Of a stretch of DNA of 64,000 nucleotides, positions 15,820 through 24,585 are shown piece after piece. Position numbers and translations under genes: made by a program. Under the pieces are notes generated by a model that was not told where the DNA came from, did no database searches, and saw only the letters and a program-made list of their open reading frames with translations. The stretch covers positions 5,189 to 69,188 of the forward strand of contig CAYQQM010000017.1 in the NCBI GenBank assembly GCA_964419605.1, written 5' to 3'. Position 1 is the first letter of the stretch. Each line of letters starts with the position of its first letter. The DNA comes from JABFXX01 sp964419605 (GTDB lineage Bacteria > Myxococcota_A > Polyangia > Haliangiales > Haliangiaceae).

Positions 15820-16800
15820 GTGCGCGCCGCATTGGTGCCAATGCTTGCGTTTCTTGCCTCGATCGTTGACATCGAAGACGCGCAAGCAGAGGTGAATGCC
15901 GATCGCCAAGCACTGGAGCTGCGAGCAGAGGAGGCGCTGGCGGCACTTCGCTACGAAGACGCGTTCCCACTGTATGAGTCCCTCGAAAAGACTGGCGGGA
16001 ACGACGCTCAGCAGATACGCGTCGTCTATCAACGACTCGCGGAATTGGCCGCCACCATGCGTCAATCAGCAGTGGCGGTTACTCGCTACCAGATGTTGCT
16101 CGCAATCGATCCGAAGTTCGTTCCCGAACCTGGATCGCCGCGAATCTATGGGGAGGCGTTCGAGCTTGCGCGCCAGCGCCTCGGTCGACTTGCCCCCCTT
16201 GCAGCGAGCGCCATATTGACAGAGCAAGGAGCCGTTCATGTGGATGTAGCGCGCGATGCCTTGGCGCTCGTGGGCGGCGTCGCTGCCTACCGGCCGGGCG
16301 AATCGTCGCCGCTTGCCCGCGCAAAAGGTGGCCCCAGGTTCCGGATCGCATTGCCTGTGGTACCGACGACCAGGCTGCGGATCCTCCTCGAAGACGTGTT
16401 CGGCAATCAGCTTATCGAGTTGCCTCCTGTCGACATCGTGGCCGCGCGGCAACCGAGCGCAGGGCGACAATGGTTTCGTCGACCGGCGGTGTGGCTGGGG
16501 ACGGCAAGCATGATCGCTGGCGCAACGGGACTCGCCCTCGGAGCAACCGTTGCAGGCAAACAGGACGCCCTCGACGCGATTCTTGCGAACCCAACGATCC
16601 ACATGCGATCCGAAGCGGTGACCGCCCGCGACTCGCTCCAGCGGCGAGCGCTACAAGCCAATATCGGATATCTCGCCGCGGGGGCACTCGCAGTCGGAAC
16701 TGTCGTCGCGTTATGGATGGACCTACGCAGTACGAACCAACCAGCGATCGCGGTCACGGCAGCGGGTGATGCCACGTTCGGCCTGTGGGGAGCCTTCTAG
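15820..16800 (+). CDS. Exported TPR-like protein with two membrane helices
   Basis: A 326-residue protein with a signal-like N-terminus (RAALVPMLAFLASIV, cut probably near AQA-EV), then a helical TPR-like half (ALELRAEEALAALRYEDAFPLYESLEK) and two C-terminal hydrophobic helices near 225-245 and 285-305 (TASMIAGATGLALGATVAG and IGYLAAGALAVGTVVALWM). Layouts of this kind are common beside Ser/Thr kinases in myxobacteria, but I cannot name a function. The GTG at 15820 is chosen; an ATG at 15841 is an alternative. It is divergent from the FHA activator (66 bp apart) and overlaps the next gene by one base (TAG/GTG). Confidence 0.7.
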   Translation: MRAALVPMLAFLASIVDIEDAQAEVNADRQALELRAEEALAALRYEDAFPLYESLEKTGGNDAQQIRVVYQRLAELAATMRQSAVAVTRYQMLLAIDPKFVPEPGSPRIYGEAFELARQRLGRLAPLAASAILTEQGAVHVDVARDALALVGGVAAYRPGESSPLARAKGGPRFRIALPVVPTTRLRILLEDVFGNQLIELPPVDIVAARQPSAGRQWFRRPAVWLGTASMIAGATGLALGATVAGKQDALDAILANPTIHMRSEAVTARDSLQRRALQANIGYLAAGALAVGTVVALWMDLRSTNQPAIAVTAAGDATFGLWGAF

Positions 16801-17354
16801 TGCCCCGGCGAGTGGGCAATACGCCTTGCTGGAGGTGCCGGCCGACGCCGCGAAGGCTTCGCCCAAATGCGGCATTCAGTTTGCTGACGACATTTCTTGC
16901 GAGTTGTTTCGTCGAAGCACCCGATCTTGCCAACTACCAGTTCATCTGCGACGAGACGAATTGCGACACGCTGCCGCAGAGCCAACTCTCCGTGACGAGC
17001 GCGAGCACCGACCTTGCCGGTGCGGCGGCGATGTTTGATGGCCGTCTAGAGACTCGATGGTTGTCGCAGCCGGCTTCGTTGCCGGCAGAGTTCGTGATCT
17101 CGCTGGATCGTGAGCGGCCCATCGTCAGCCTCGACCTGAACACACCTAACTACTCCTACATTACTGCGGCGGATATCTCGATCGGTTCTGCAGGCGCTTG
17201 GCAACCTGCAGCGAGCATCCGTGGGGCGAAGCGCAGGGCTCAAATCGTGTTCCCAGCAATCGAAGGTTCTCAGATTCGCGTCGTGGTGTGGGAGTCGGAG
17301 GCTTTGGCCGGTTATTTCTTCGTCGCCGAAGTCAACGTGGCCGTCCCGCGTTGA
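16800..17354 (+). CDS. Lipoprotein with a discoidin (F5/8 C)-like domain
   Basis: A 184-residue protein with a basic N-terminus and lipobox (TTFLASC, Cys 36). The mature part resembles the F5/8 type C (discoidin) jelly-roll fold: AAAMFDGRLETRWLSQPA has the typical variable-DG-x-T-x-W turn, followed by EFVISLDRERPIVSLDLN and a C-terminal strand RVVVWESEALAGYFF. Such domains bind sugars or lipids at cell surfaces. The start GTG at 16800 uses the last base of the previous stop codon, so it is coupled to the TPR gene. The two form a unit divergent from the FHA activator/kinase pair. Confidence 0.7.
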   Translation: MPRRVGNTPCWRCRPTPRRLRPNAAFSLLTTFLASCFVEAPDLANYQFICDETNCDTLPQSQLSVTSASTDLAGAAAMFDGRLETRWLSQPASLPAEFVISLDRERPIVSLDLNTPNYSYITAADISIGSAGAWQPAASIRGAKRRAQIVFPAIEGSQIRVVVWESEALAGYFFVAEVNVAVPR

Positions 17355-17364
17355 GATTCTGCTG

Positions 17365-18150
17365 TCAGCTCGAGGCGCTGGTGTAGCTGCGAATCGCTGT
17401 GCGCCACACCAAGCGGCTGCACACCAGCATGGCCAGTGCACCCGCGGTGGTTGCGATCGTTGTTTGTGCGTCGATCGTACCGAGTAGCGCCATGGCGGGA
17501 AACGTTGTCATCACCGCAACTGGAATCACAAAGGTAAATATAAAGCGCCAGATCCCCGGGAACACCTGGACTGGCCACCGCGCGGTGTCGAAGATCGCTC
17601 CCAACAGATAGATCAGGTTATCGAGTCGCCCGACCCAAAACGACGCTGCTGCGCAAACGATCCACAACGAATACATCGCAACAACCCCGGCGATGAACAA
17701 GCCGATGCCGAGTCCGAGCTCGGATAGAGACGGGGGGTAGCCGCGTCGGCTGAACGCGTATAGCGCGAGGGCGATAGCGCCGATTCCATCGACAAGTTTC
17801 CAGGGCTCGTGCCGCGATGACGAGATGACTACTTGCGCATCCACCGGTTTGAGCAGGACATAGTCGAACGATCCGTTGCGAATTTTCTCCACGAGGTCTA
17901 CCAGCGATGGACTGATCACGCCTTCGAGAAGTGCCCGCAGCGCTGTAAAATACGCCATGACGATCAGCGCTGAAGGGAGGTCCCAGCCGTTAACGCTACT
18001 GCGCTTGTCGTACACGACGATCAGGGGGAGCAGCGTCAGGCCGAGCCAAGCAGCTGACATCACGCCCGCGATAGCAAAATTTGCTCGGTAGGCGAACGCG
18101 GAGGCGATGCTGACTCTCACCTGAATCGCGACAAGGCGGAGATAACGCAT
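17365..18150 (-). CDS. ABC-2 type permease (DUF990-like)
   Basis: A 261-residue membrane protein with about six hydrophobic segments. DUF990-like exporters have two related permeases and one ATPase; this is the second permease. Recognisable parts are VEKIRNGSFDYVLLKP, near residue 90, and a long loop before helix 4 (ARWPVQVFPGIWRFIFTFVIPV), both typical of the family. The gene lies 5 nt after the other permease. Substrate is unknown; characterised members export toxic compounds or viologens. Confidence 0.85.
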   Translation of the reverse strand: MRYLRLVAIQVRVSIASAFAYRANFAIAGVMSAAWLGLTLLPLIVVYDKRSSVNGWDLPSALIVMAYFTALRALLEGVISPSLVDLVEKIRNGSFDYVLLKPVDAQVVISSSRHEPWKLVDGIGAIALALYAFSRRGYPPSLSELGLGIGLFIAGVVAMYSLWIVCAAASFWVGRLDNLIYLLGAIFDTARWPVQVFPGIWRFIFTFVIPVAVMTTFPAMALLGTIDAQTTIATTAGALAMLVCSRLVWRTAIRSYTSASS

Positions 18151-18155
18151 GGAGG

Positions 18156-18962
18156 TTAGCCCCCCACCGATTCAAAGCGGCGTACACCGGCGCGCCATAC
18201 TTGCAGTGATACGGCCATCATGATGATCACCCAGATTGCTTGTCGGCCGAGCAGTCCCGCAAGCTCATCGTGGGGCAGGGTTCGCGTGATCATTGCGACT
18301 GGGACGTCGAGGGTGTAGCGGAACGGGAGCCATGCTGCGATCGCGGCGAGTTTGGGCACGACCGACAACGGCAGAAGGTAGCCGGACAATAGCGAGTACA
18401 TGCCAAAGTAAAGGTTGGCGATGGCCATCGTCTGCGTCATGAAGAACGCGAGCGAACCGATCGCGAACAAGATCGCAAAGGTCAGGAGCCACGATAGGCC
18501 GATCGAAATGGGCAACAGCGCGAGCTGTAACGGGTCGCGCGTCAGCTCACTCGCTCCCGACGTCGCAAGTAGGGTCACAGCCAGCGGCAGGGCCACAAGG
18601 GTGCGAAACGGAATCGCAGCCAAATGGCTGGCGATGTATGCAAACACGGGATGGATCGGGCGCAACAGACGCATGGCCATCGTACCCATGCGGATTTCTT
18701 CCATCATCTGCCAAGCGACCCAATTGCCGGTGAGCTGGCGAACGATGAGAGTTGCCATGTAATACGCAACGAATGCGCTCGAGCTGAATCCCTGAAACGA
18801 CCCCTCGCGAGCCACGCTGGTGAACAGCGACATCATGATCAGGGGCTGGGTCGTGGTCAGGATCCAAACCAAAAATTCGGCCCGATAGGCGACGGTCTCC
18901 GCCACGCCAATGCCGAGCAGCGTGGGGATGGCGCGAATCGTGCGGGTGGCGTCTGCGATCAC
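18156..18962 (-). CDS. ABC-2 type permease (DUF990-like)
   Basis: A 268-residue permease with about six membrane helices and the family pattern EEIRMGTMAMRLLRPIHP near 90, which aligns with the equivalent loop in the next gene; the two are distant paralogues. PFRYTLDVPVAMI near 220 is another typical block. The GTG start at 18962 overlaps the ATPase stop in GTGA. Together with the ATPase it should form the ABC exporter of this operon. Confidence 0.86.
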   Translation of the reverse strand: MIADATRTIRAIPTLLGIGVAETVAYRAEFLVWILTTTQPLIMMSLFTSVAREGSFQGFSSSAFVAYYMATLIVRQLTGNWVAWQMMEEIRMGTMAMRLLRPIHPVFAYIASHLAAIPFRTLVALPLAVTLLATSGASELTRDPLQLALLPISIGLSWLLTFAILFAIGSLAFFMTQTMAIANLYFGMYSLLSGYLLPLSVVPKLAAIAAWLPFRYTLDVPVAMITRTLPHDELAGLLGRQAIWVIIMMAVSLQVWRAGVRRFESVGG

Positions 18963-19957
18963 GATGCCGCGGCCGGATGGGTGTCTATTTTTGGCTTGCC
19001 AAACATCTCGCGCAGAATGTCCTCGAGGGGAGGATCCTCGATCGCAAGGTCTTGTGCTTTTAGGGTGCCCAGTACATATCCAATGACGCTGGCAATTTCG
19101 CTCTCAGCTACTCGGAGCGTAATGCGCTTTCCATCCACGGCGAGCGCTGTCCCGAGCTTATCGAGCGCAGATTCGTCGACGGGGCCCGAAGCGGTGAACG
19201 AAACGCGCTTGTTTGGGTCGCGCGCTTTGATCAGCTGTCGCAAATCGCCATCGTGGATCAGCACCCCCTCATCGATGACGATGATGCGTGGGCACAGCGC
19301 GACCACATCGTCCATGTAGTGAGATGTAAGCAGCACGGTGGCTTCGTGGCGTTGGTTGTAGGTGCGGATGAAGTCGCGAATCGCCACTTGCATGGCAACA
19401 TCCAGGCCGATTGTCGGCTCGTCGAGAAACAGCGTCTTCGGTTGGTGCAGGAGAGCAGCTGCGAGCTCGCACTTCATGCGCTCGCCAAGCGATAACTGAC
19501 GCGTTGGCTTGCTAACCAGATCGCCCAAGGCGAGCAGGTCGGTCAGTTCGCGCAATGCGGCGTCGTAGTCGTGCTTGGAGACGCCGAAGATCGCGCGATT
19601 CATCGCATAGGTGTCCGAGGGTGGAAGGTCCCAAATAAGCTGTGATTTTTGACCCATGACGAGCGTGATGGAACGCAGTAGCTCGGGTTTGCGCTCGAAT
19701 GGGGTGTAGCCGTCGACTTCGAGATGGCCGCTCGTCGGGTGCAGCAGACCTGAGAGCAGCTTGAGTGTGGTGGTCTTGCCCGCACCATTCGGGCCCAGAA
19801 ATCCGACGCGCTCGCCGCGCTCGATCGTAAAACTAACCCCATCCACAGCTCGCACGGTTTCGTAGCGCCGGGCTACCAGCGAGCGAAGCGCGGCGCCAAA
19901 CCCTGGAGCTCGTTTGTGCACCTTGAAATGCTTGGTTAGGTCGCGCGCCGTGATCAC
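18959..19957 (-). CDS. ABC exporter ATPase
   Basis: A 332-residue ATPase with Walker A GPNGAGKTT near 55, Q-loop in VMGQKSQLIWDLP, signature LSLGERMKCELA near 155 (the LSxGxR form usual in DUF990-linked ATPases rather than LSGGQ), Walker B LFLDEPTIGLD near 178 and the His switch in LLTSHYMDD. The C-terminal third is a short regulatory domain (FTASGPVDES to EDPPLEDILREMFG). The GTG at 19957 overlaps the regulator stop in GTGA. It powers the two permeases encoded directly after it. Confidence 0.94.
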   Translation of the reverse strand: MITARDLTKHFKVHKRAPGFGAALRSLVARRYETVRAVDGVSFTIERGERVGFLGPNGAGKTTTLKLLSGLLHPTSGHLEVDGYTPFERKPELLRSITLVMGQKSQLIWDLPPSDTYAMNRAIFGVSKHDYDAALRELTDLLALGDLVSKPTRQLSLGERMKCELAAALLHQPKTLFLDEPTIGLDVAMQVAIRDFIRTYNQRHEATVLLTSHYMDDVVALCPRIIVIDEGVLIHDGDLRQLIKARDPNKRVSFTASGPVDESALDKLGTALAVDGKRITLRVAESEIASVIGYVLGTLKAQDLAIEDPPLEDILREMFGKPKIDTHPAAAS

Positions 19958-20487
19958 TTGGGTTTAGCTTCCGCGAGTTCGCCGGCGGTTTTGATCGGCA
20001 GACTGTCGATCGACTCACCTTCGAGCATGGACTCGAGTAGTGTAGCGCCGACCTGCGCTAACTGGGCGAGGTTTGCGATGCGTTCCGCGATGACTTGGCC
20101 GCGGGCATCACCGCCGGCGCCAAATTCGTCGCGCGCCTGTTGAAACTGGTCGACTGCTTGCCGGACCCAGTTTAGCTCGCGTTCGCGGAATACGCGCGAG
20201 ATCATCTTCCACAAGCTGGTCTCGGCTTCGTAGTGCTCGCGCCGTTCGCCCACGACCCAGGCTTTCTTCACTGCTCCCCATTGCAGAAGTTCGGCGAGCA
20301 ACATGGAAACCGCGCCGGTCGACAGCACGAGGCGCTCTCCGAGGTCGGCGGCGGTTAAGGCATGGTTCTCCAGGTAGAGCACGGTCCACATGCGACCGAG
20401 GTTGCGTTTGAAGCCCCACGATTCCATCAGGACTCCAACCGCATCGGCGACCCGAAGGACCGAGGGATCGATGCGAGGCGGGTTCAC
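19954..20487 (-). CDS. GbsR/MarR-type transcriptional regulator
   Basis: A 177-residue winged-helix regulator. The helix-turn-helix is in ALTAADLGERLVLSTGAVSMLLAELLQWG (about 42-70), with a wing (KKAWVVGERREHYEAE), then a helical dimer region. The fold and the N-terminus (VLMESWGFKRNLGRMWTVLYL) fit the GbsR branch. In other bacteria these regulators control transport operons of their own. It lies 12 nt after the Hsp70 gene and overlaps the ABC ATPase by 4 nt, so it probably controls the exporter, and maybe the whole operon. Inducer unknown. Confidence 0.87.
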   Translation of the reverse strand: MNPPRIDPSVLRVADAVGVLMESWGFKRNLGRMWTVLYLENHALTAADLGERLVLSTGAVSMLLAELLQWGAVKKAWVVGERREHYEAETSLWKMISRVFRERELNWVRQAVDQFQQARDEFGAGGDARGQVIAERIANLAQLAQVGATLLESMLEGESIDSLPIKTAGELAEAKPK

Positions 20488-20499
20488 GGCAAATCGGCG

Positions 20500-22119
20500 T
20501 TACTGCGGGGCATCCGGCTTGTTGTCGTCGGAGGGAGCCGTTGCCAGCTTGGAGGTCTCCTGGCGGCGCCGATTGATGATCTCCACGATCTCGCGCTGCG
20601 AAAGTCCGCCGGAGGGGCGAATGGTAATCGCGGTTTCGCGATTGGACTTGAGCTCGCGCGCTGTGACTCCGAGAATCGACTCCACATCCACGGTCATGAT
20701 GAGCTCAACGCGAATCGACCCGGCGGGCCCCCGCGGCAGGTCATCGAGGAGAATCTGACCTAGCTTGCGGCTCTTTCCCAGTTGACCCGATTCGCCCTGG
20801 TGGACGTCGATCGCGAAAAACTTTTGGTCTGCCGTCGTGGTCGCGAACAGCTTGCGCGCTCGCACAGGCAACATCGAGTTTCGCGGGATCATCACTGAAA
20901 ATCCGGAGTCGCCGACTTTTATTCCAAGGTCGTGCGGGGTGACGTCGAGCAGAGCTGCGTCGTCGGAATCGCCGGCCAAAATGCCCGCGTACGCGGCTGC
21001 CCCGAGGGCAACTACTTCGTCCGGATTGGCGCCTTTCGACGGCTTTTTGCCGAAAATGCGTTCGACCGACGCTTGCACGGCAGGCCATCGCGTCATTCCG
21101 CCAACGAGCAACACGTCTTCGACGGCGTCCGCTGTGATTCCCGCATCCGCGAGTGCGCGTTTGCAAGGTGCCTCCAGTCGATCGAGCAGGTCCTTGGTGA
21201 GTTGTTCCACCAAATCGCGTGTGAACGTACGTTCGTAGCTGATCGGGGCGCCATCGGGGTCGTTGGCCAAGAACGGCAGCGAAATGGTGGTTTCGCGTGC
21301 GTCGGACAGCACTTTCTTGGCTGACTCACATGCGTCGCGGAGCCGCGATAGCGCGATGGGGATTCCCGTGAGATCGATGCGATGCTGGTCAAAGACCTCG
21401 TCAACGATGCGCTCCAGCATCCGGCGGTCCCAGTCCTCGCCACCAAGCGCGGTGTCACCGCCGGTTGCCAGTACCTCGAAGATGCCGTTGTCCACCGACA
21501 TGATCGAGATATCAAAGGTACCGCCACCCAGGTCGAACACAGCGACGATACGTCGGCCCTTGGTGGCCCGGTGGGCGCCGTACGCCAGCGCAGCGGCGGT
21601 CGGCTCGTTGAGGATGCGAACCACGTCGAGACCGGCGATTTGACCGGCGTCGCGGGTCGCTTGGCGTTGCGCGTCGTCGAAATACGCTGGCACCGTAATC
21701 ACAGCACGAGTGACGGGTTCACCGATCGCTTCTTCGGCGATCTGGCGCATGCGCAATAGCACGTGCGATGCAACTTCTTGCGGGCTGATCGGCCGACCAT
21801 GAACCCGTACCCAGGCATCGCCGTTGGACGCTGCGACGATGCGGAACGGGCATAAGCGCGCGAACCAGGCAACGTCTTCCGCGTTGACCTTGCGGCCGAT
21901 CAGCCGCTTTGCACCGTAAACGGTCGCCGATGCGTTTGTTACCGCTTGGCGGCGCGCTCGAGTACCGACTGCCACTTGGCCAGTTGGCGACCACGAGACC
22001 CACGATGGGGTCGTTCGCTCGCCGTCTGACCCGACAAGGGTTTTGGGAACGTTCTTGTCGTCGAGAACCGCCACGCAGGAGGTAGTCGTTCCAAGATCGA
22101 TTCCAATGATGCGGCTCAC
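20500..22119 (-). CDS. Hsp70-type chaperone lacking the lid
   Basis: A 539-residue DnaK-like protein, about 100 residues shorter than housekeeping DnaK. The ATPase domain is complete (IGIDLGTTTSCVAVLDD, VITVPAYFDDAQRQATRDAG, FDLGGGTFDISI, LVGGMTRWPAVQ). The beta substrate-binding domain follows (LLDVTPHDLGIKVGD to ILGVTARE), but the protein ends soon after ITIRPSGGLSQREIVEI, where the helical lid would begin, in a Lys/Asp-rich tail. Such proteins can hold clients but should release them quickly. The GTG start at 22119 has AAGGAGG 6 nt upstream and overlaps the J-domain gene by 4 nt. It is therefore a paralogue dedicated to that co-chaperone, not the housekeeping DnaK. Confidence 0.92.
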   Translation of the reverse strand: MSRIIGIDLGTTTSCVAVLDDKNVPKTLVGSDGERTTPSWVSWSPTGQVAVGTRARRQAVTNASATVYGAKRLIGRKVNAEDVAWFARLCPFRIVAASNGDAWVRVHGRPISPQEVASHVLLRMRQIAEEAIGEPVTRAVITVPAYFDDAQRQATRDAGQIAGLDVVRILNEPTAAALAYGAHRATKGRRIVAVFDLGGGTFDISIMSVDNGIFEVLATGGDTALGGEDWDRRMLERIVDEVFDQHRIDLTGIPIALSRLRDACESAKKVLSDARETTISLPFLANDPDGAPISYERTFTRDLVEQLTKDLLDRLEAPCKRALADAGITADAVEDVLLVGGMTRWPAVQASVERIFGKKPSKGANPDEVVALGAAAYAGILAGDSDDAALLDVTPHDLGIKVGDSGFSVMIPRNSMLPVRARKLFATTTADQKFFAIDVHQGESGQLGKSRKLGQILLDDLPRGPAGSIRVELIMTVDVESILGVTARELKSNRETAITIRPSGGLSQREIVEIINRRRQETSKLATAPSDDNKPDAPQ

Positions 22120-23393
22120 GGCGCACCCTCCTTCTTCATTAGGCGGGACAGCAGACCTTTGCGTTCATTTGTGGCTTGGCGGCGCATGTCGGCGAGTTCG
22201 CGCGCCGCTCTCTCGTTGGACGGGTCAATTTCTAGCGCAGCTTCAAATCGCTGGGCTGCTTCTAGGCGATCTCGTGCCTGCAGCGCCTTGTAGCCTTCAA
22301 CGAGTTCAATGCCCGCCCGCGCAGTGCGGTCCTGCGGATTTTTTTTCGCCAGTGCGCGATATGCAGCGAGGGCATCATCGAGTTTGCCGCCGTCGATCAG
22401 GGACTCGAGCGAACTATCGCCCGCATCGGTCGCAGGCCTATCCGCTCGCGCTTCACCCGGAGTTTCGCTCGAAGATGTCGCAGCGGCCTTGGCAGGTGGC
22501 GGAGGCTCGCGTCCAGCGACCGGAGCGGGAGGCTTGGGCTCGTTGCTGCGCACCGGCTGCGCCGCTGTGGCTGCGGGGGCTTCCGGAGGCGGTTGCACTG
22601 GCGATGCAGGCGCGGGCATTGCCGCTGGTTTGGCCTGCACCTGCTTGGGGGGCGGTTTCGGCGGTCCAGCCGGAGACTTTGGTGGTCCGCCCGGTGGACG
22701 CGGCGGTCCGCCGGCCTGCTTCGGTGGGCTTACAAGACCTAAGGCCGAGCGGGTTTGCGCACGTACTGAGTCGTCGGCCACCTTGCGGTACGCATCGCGG
22801 ATCAGGATAAAGATTTCAGCGGCGAGCTGCCGCAACTTTGTAGATTGGTACCGCGCATAGCGGTCCGGGTGATAGCGCTTCGTGAGCTCGCCAAATGCGG
22901 CTCGAACCTCGTCATCGGTCGTTTCATATTGCAGGCCGAGCACGAGGAATGGATTGAGCTTCTTCAGAGAGTCCGCTTCGGCTTCGAGTGCGCGGACGAG
23001 CTCCGCTTCGGCCTCCACGACCGCTTCGCCTTCCGTCACCCCGGGAACCGAGGCTGCGGAGGCCTCAGCTTCGGGGGGGCGTTGCGCGATGGAGTCGCCA
23101 CCGGCTGCCAGCGCGTTTTCGATAAGCCACACCGTTTGGGCTGGGAGCGCTTCGAGTTTTAGCTCCACGCCTGTACCGCGTTGCCCATCTGCCACGTGTT
23201 CGGCAACGGCGCCCTTGAGCTCGACGATCGTTGCGCTAGGAAGCTCGAGGTCGATACGCACGATGGTTCCAAGCGCGGGTCGGCTCGCTGCTTTGAGGAA
23301 CATCGTGCCGCGCGACAGGTCGCGCTTATAGATCGTAGCGAACTGTTGCCAGGACTTGCATCGAAGCTTTATGTTGAGGGTCGTTTCAGCCAT
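22116..23393 (-). CDS. PilZ-J domain-TPR fusion protein
   Basis: A 425-residue fusion. Residues ~1-100 form a PilZ-type domain of the myxobacterial kind (TIYKRDLSRGTMFLKAASRP, GTGVELKLEAL). An acidic linker leads to a J domain (about 140-205) with the Hsp70-stimulating HPD in RYHPDRY near 174. A long Pro/Ala/Gly-rich linker (about 220-330) ends in two TPR-like repeats (LDDALAAYRALAKKNPQDRTA, LEAAQRFEAALEIDPSN). The PilZ motif lacks the upstream RxxxR and the final Gly of DxSxxG, so c-di-GMP binding is doubtful. It is the first gene of the operon and overlaps the Hsp70 gene by 4 nt. The ATG at 23393 is preferred to the TTG one codon upstream. Confidence 0.9.
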   Translation of the reverse strand: MAETTLNIKLRCKSWQQFATIYKRDLSRGTMFLKAASRPALGTIVRIDLELPSATIVELKGAVAEHVADGQRGTGVELKLEALPAQTVWLIENALAAGGDSIAQRPPEAEASAASVPGVTEGEAVVEAEAELVRALEAEADSLKKLNPFLVLGLQYETTDDEVRAAFGELTKRYHPDRYARYQSTKLRQLAAEIFILIRDAYRKVADDSVRAQTRSALGLVSPPKQAGGPPRPPGGPPKSPAGPPKPPPKQVQAKPAAMPAPASPVQPPPEAPAATAAQPVRSNEPKPPAPVAGREPPPPAKAAATSSSETPGEARADRPATDAGDSSLESLIDGGKLDDALAAYRALAKKNPQDRTARAGIELVEGYKALQARDRLEAAQRFEAALEIDPSNERAARELADMRRQATNERKGLLSRLMKKEGAP

Positions 23394-23547
23394 CAAACGA
23401 GCGCCGAGATCATAGGCTTTTTATGAGTCGCATAGCAACCTTGCGCGCCCTTGGGGTTGTCAAAACCGCCGCTTCCCGGCGCTGAAGGTTAGAACTCGGT
23501 AGGGGGCGTTGACCCCGCCCCGTACCTCGAATATTGACGAGCGTACC

Positions 23548-24585
23548 ATGGCCGACCATTTGTTTCTGCGCGCGTGCCGCCGAGAGCCGGTGCCGCGAAC
23601 GCCGGTCTGGATGATGCGCCAAGCCGGTCGGTACCTGCCTGCCTACATGGCGGTGCGCAAACGAGCGTCCTTTCTCGATTTGTGCCGCAACCCTGAGCTC
23701 GCCTGCGAAGTCACCCTACAACCGATCGACGAATTTGGTTTTGACGCGGCGATCCTGTTCAGCGACATCTTGATTACGCTTCCCGGCATGGGGGTTGAGG
23801 TCGAATTCCCTGAATCCGGCCCAAAAATCACGAACCCAGTTCGCGCCGCAGCGGATATCGCTCGGCTCCGGGTGCCCGATCCCCTGCAACCCGTCGTCGA
23901 TGCCGTCGCAGCGATCAAGCGCGAGCTGCGGGATCGCGTGCCGCTGATCGGCTTTGCCGGTGCGCCGCTTACCATGCTCACCTATGTGGTGGAGGGTGGT
24001 GGCAGCAAGGATTACGCCCACACGAAGCAGTTGCTGTTCGGTGCACCTTCTGACGCGCACGCTCTACTCGACAAGTTGGCGCGGACATGCGCGATTCACC
24101 TCGAGGCCCAAATTGTCGCAGGGGCTGACTGCGTACAGTTGTTTGATAGCTGGGGTGGAATCGTTTCGCCACGCGATTTTCGCGAGTACCCGTTGCGGTA
24201 TGCGAAGCAGGTGATCGGGCACTTGCGTTCGTCGGCGAACGCCGCGGTTCGAGCGGCTCCCATCATCTACTTCGTGAATGGTTGCGCGCCCTACCTCGAT
24301 GACTACGCGTCGAGCGGTGCCGATGTGCTGGGCGTCGACTGGCGCGTTGGGATCGAAGAGGTTCGGCGCCGGGTAGGACCAGGAGTTGCGCTGCAAGGCA
24401 ATCTCGATCCGGGTGCGTTGTTCGCTGAGCCCGCAGAGATTCGAGCCAGAGTTGGCGAGGTCCTAGCGCAAGCGGGTCCTACCGGCCACGTTTTTAACCT
24501 CGGCCACGGGGTGTTGCCCCAGACCGATCCGGAGCGTGTCCGCGTGATGGTGGAAGCCGTCAAGGAACTATCGGCCCGATCATGA
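23548..24585 (+). CDS. hemE: Uroporphyrinogen decarboxylase
   Basis: A 345-residue enzyme of normal length that removes four carboxyl groups from uroporphyrinogen III to give coproporphyrinogen III in haem synthesis. Signature blocks are PVWMMRQAGRYLPAY near 19-33, AAILFSDILITLPGMGVEVEF near 67, and GFAGAPLTMLTYVVEG near 136, with DSWGGIVSPRDF near 200 and QGNLDPGALFA near 288. The ATG at 23548 is favoured because the family starts shortly before the conserved LFLRACRREPVPRTPVW. A GGGGCG/CGCCCC hairpin (23504-23522) precedes it. First gene of a four-gene overlapping unit. Confidence 0.96.
   Translation: MADHLFLRACRREPVPRTPVWMMRQAGRYLPAYMAVRKRASFLDLCRNPELACEVTLQPIDEFGFDAAILFSDILITLPGMGVEVEFPESGPKITNPVRAAADIARLRVPDPLQPVVDAVAAIKRELRDRVPLIGFAGAPLTMLTYVVEGGGSKDYAHTKQLLFGAPSDAHALLDKLARTCAIHLEAQIVAGADCVQLFDSWGGIVSPRDFREYPLRYAKQVIGHLRSSANAAVRAAPIIYFVNGCAPYLDDYASSGADVLGVDWRVGIEEVRRRVGPGVALQGNLDPGALFAEPAEIRARVGEVLAQAGPTGHVFNLGHGVLPQTDPERVRVMVEAVKELSARS

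Noticed and set aside
22116..23393. c-di-GMP receptor role for the PilZ part
   Set aside because: The RxxxR motif is absent and the DxSxxG motif is incomplete (DLSRGT), so binding is not supported by sequence.
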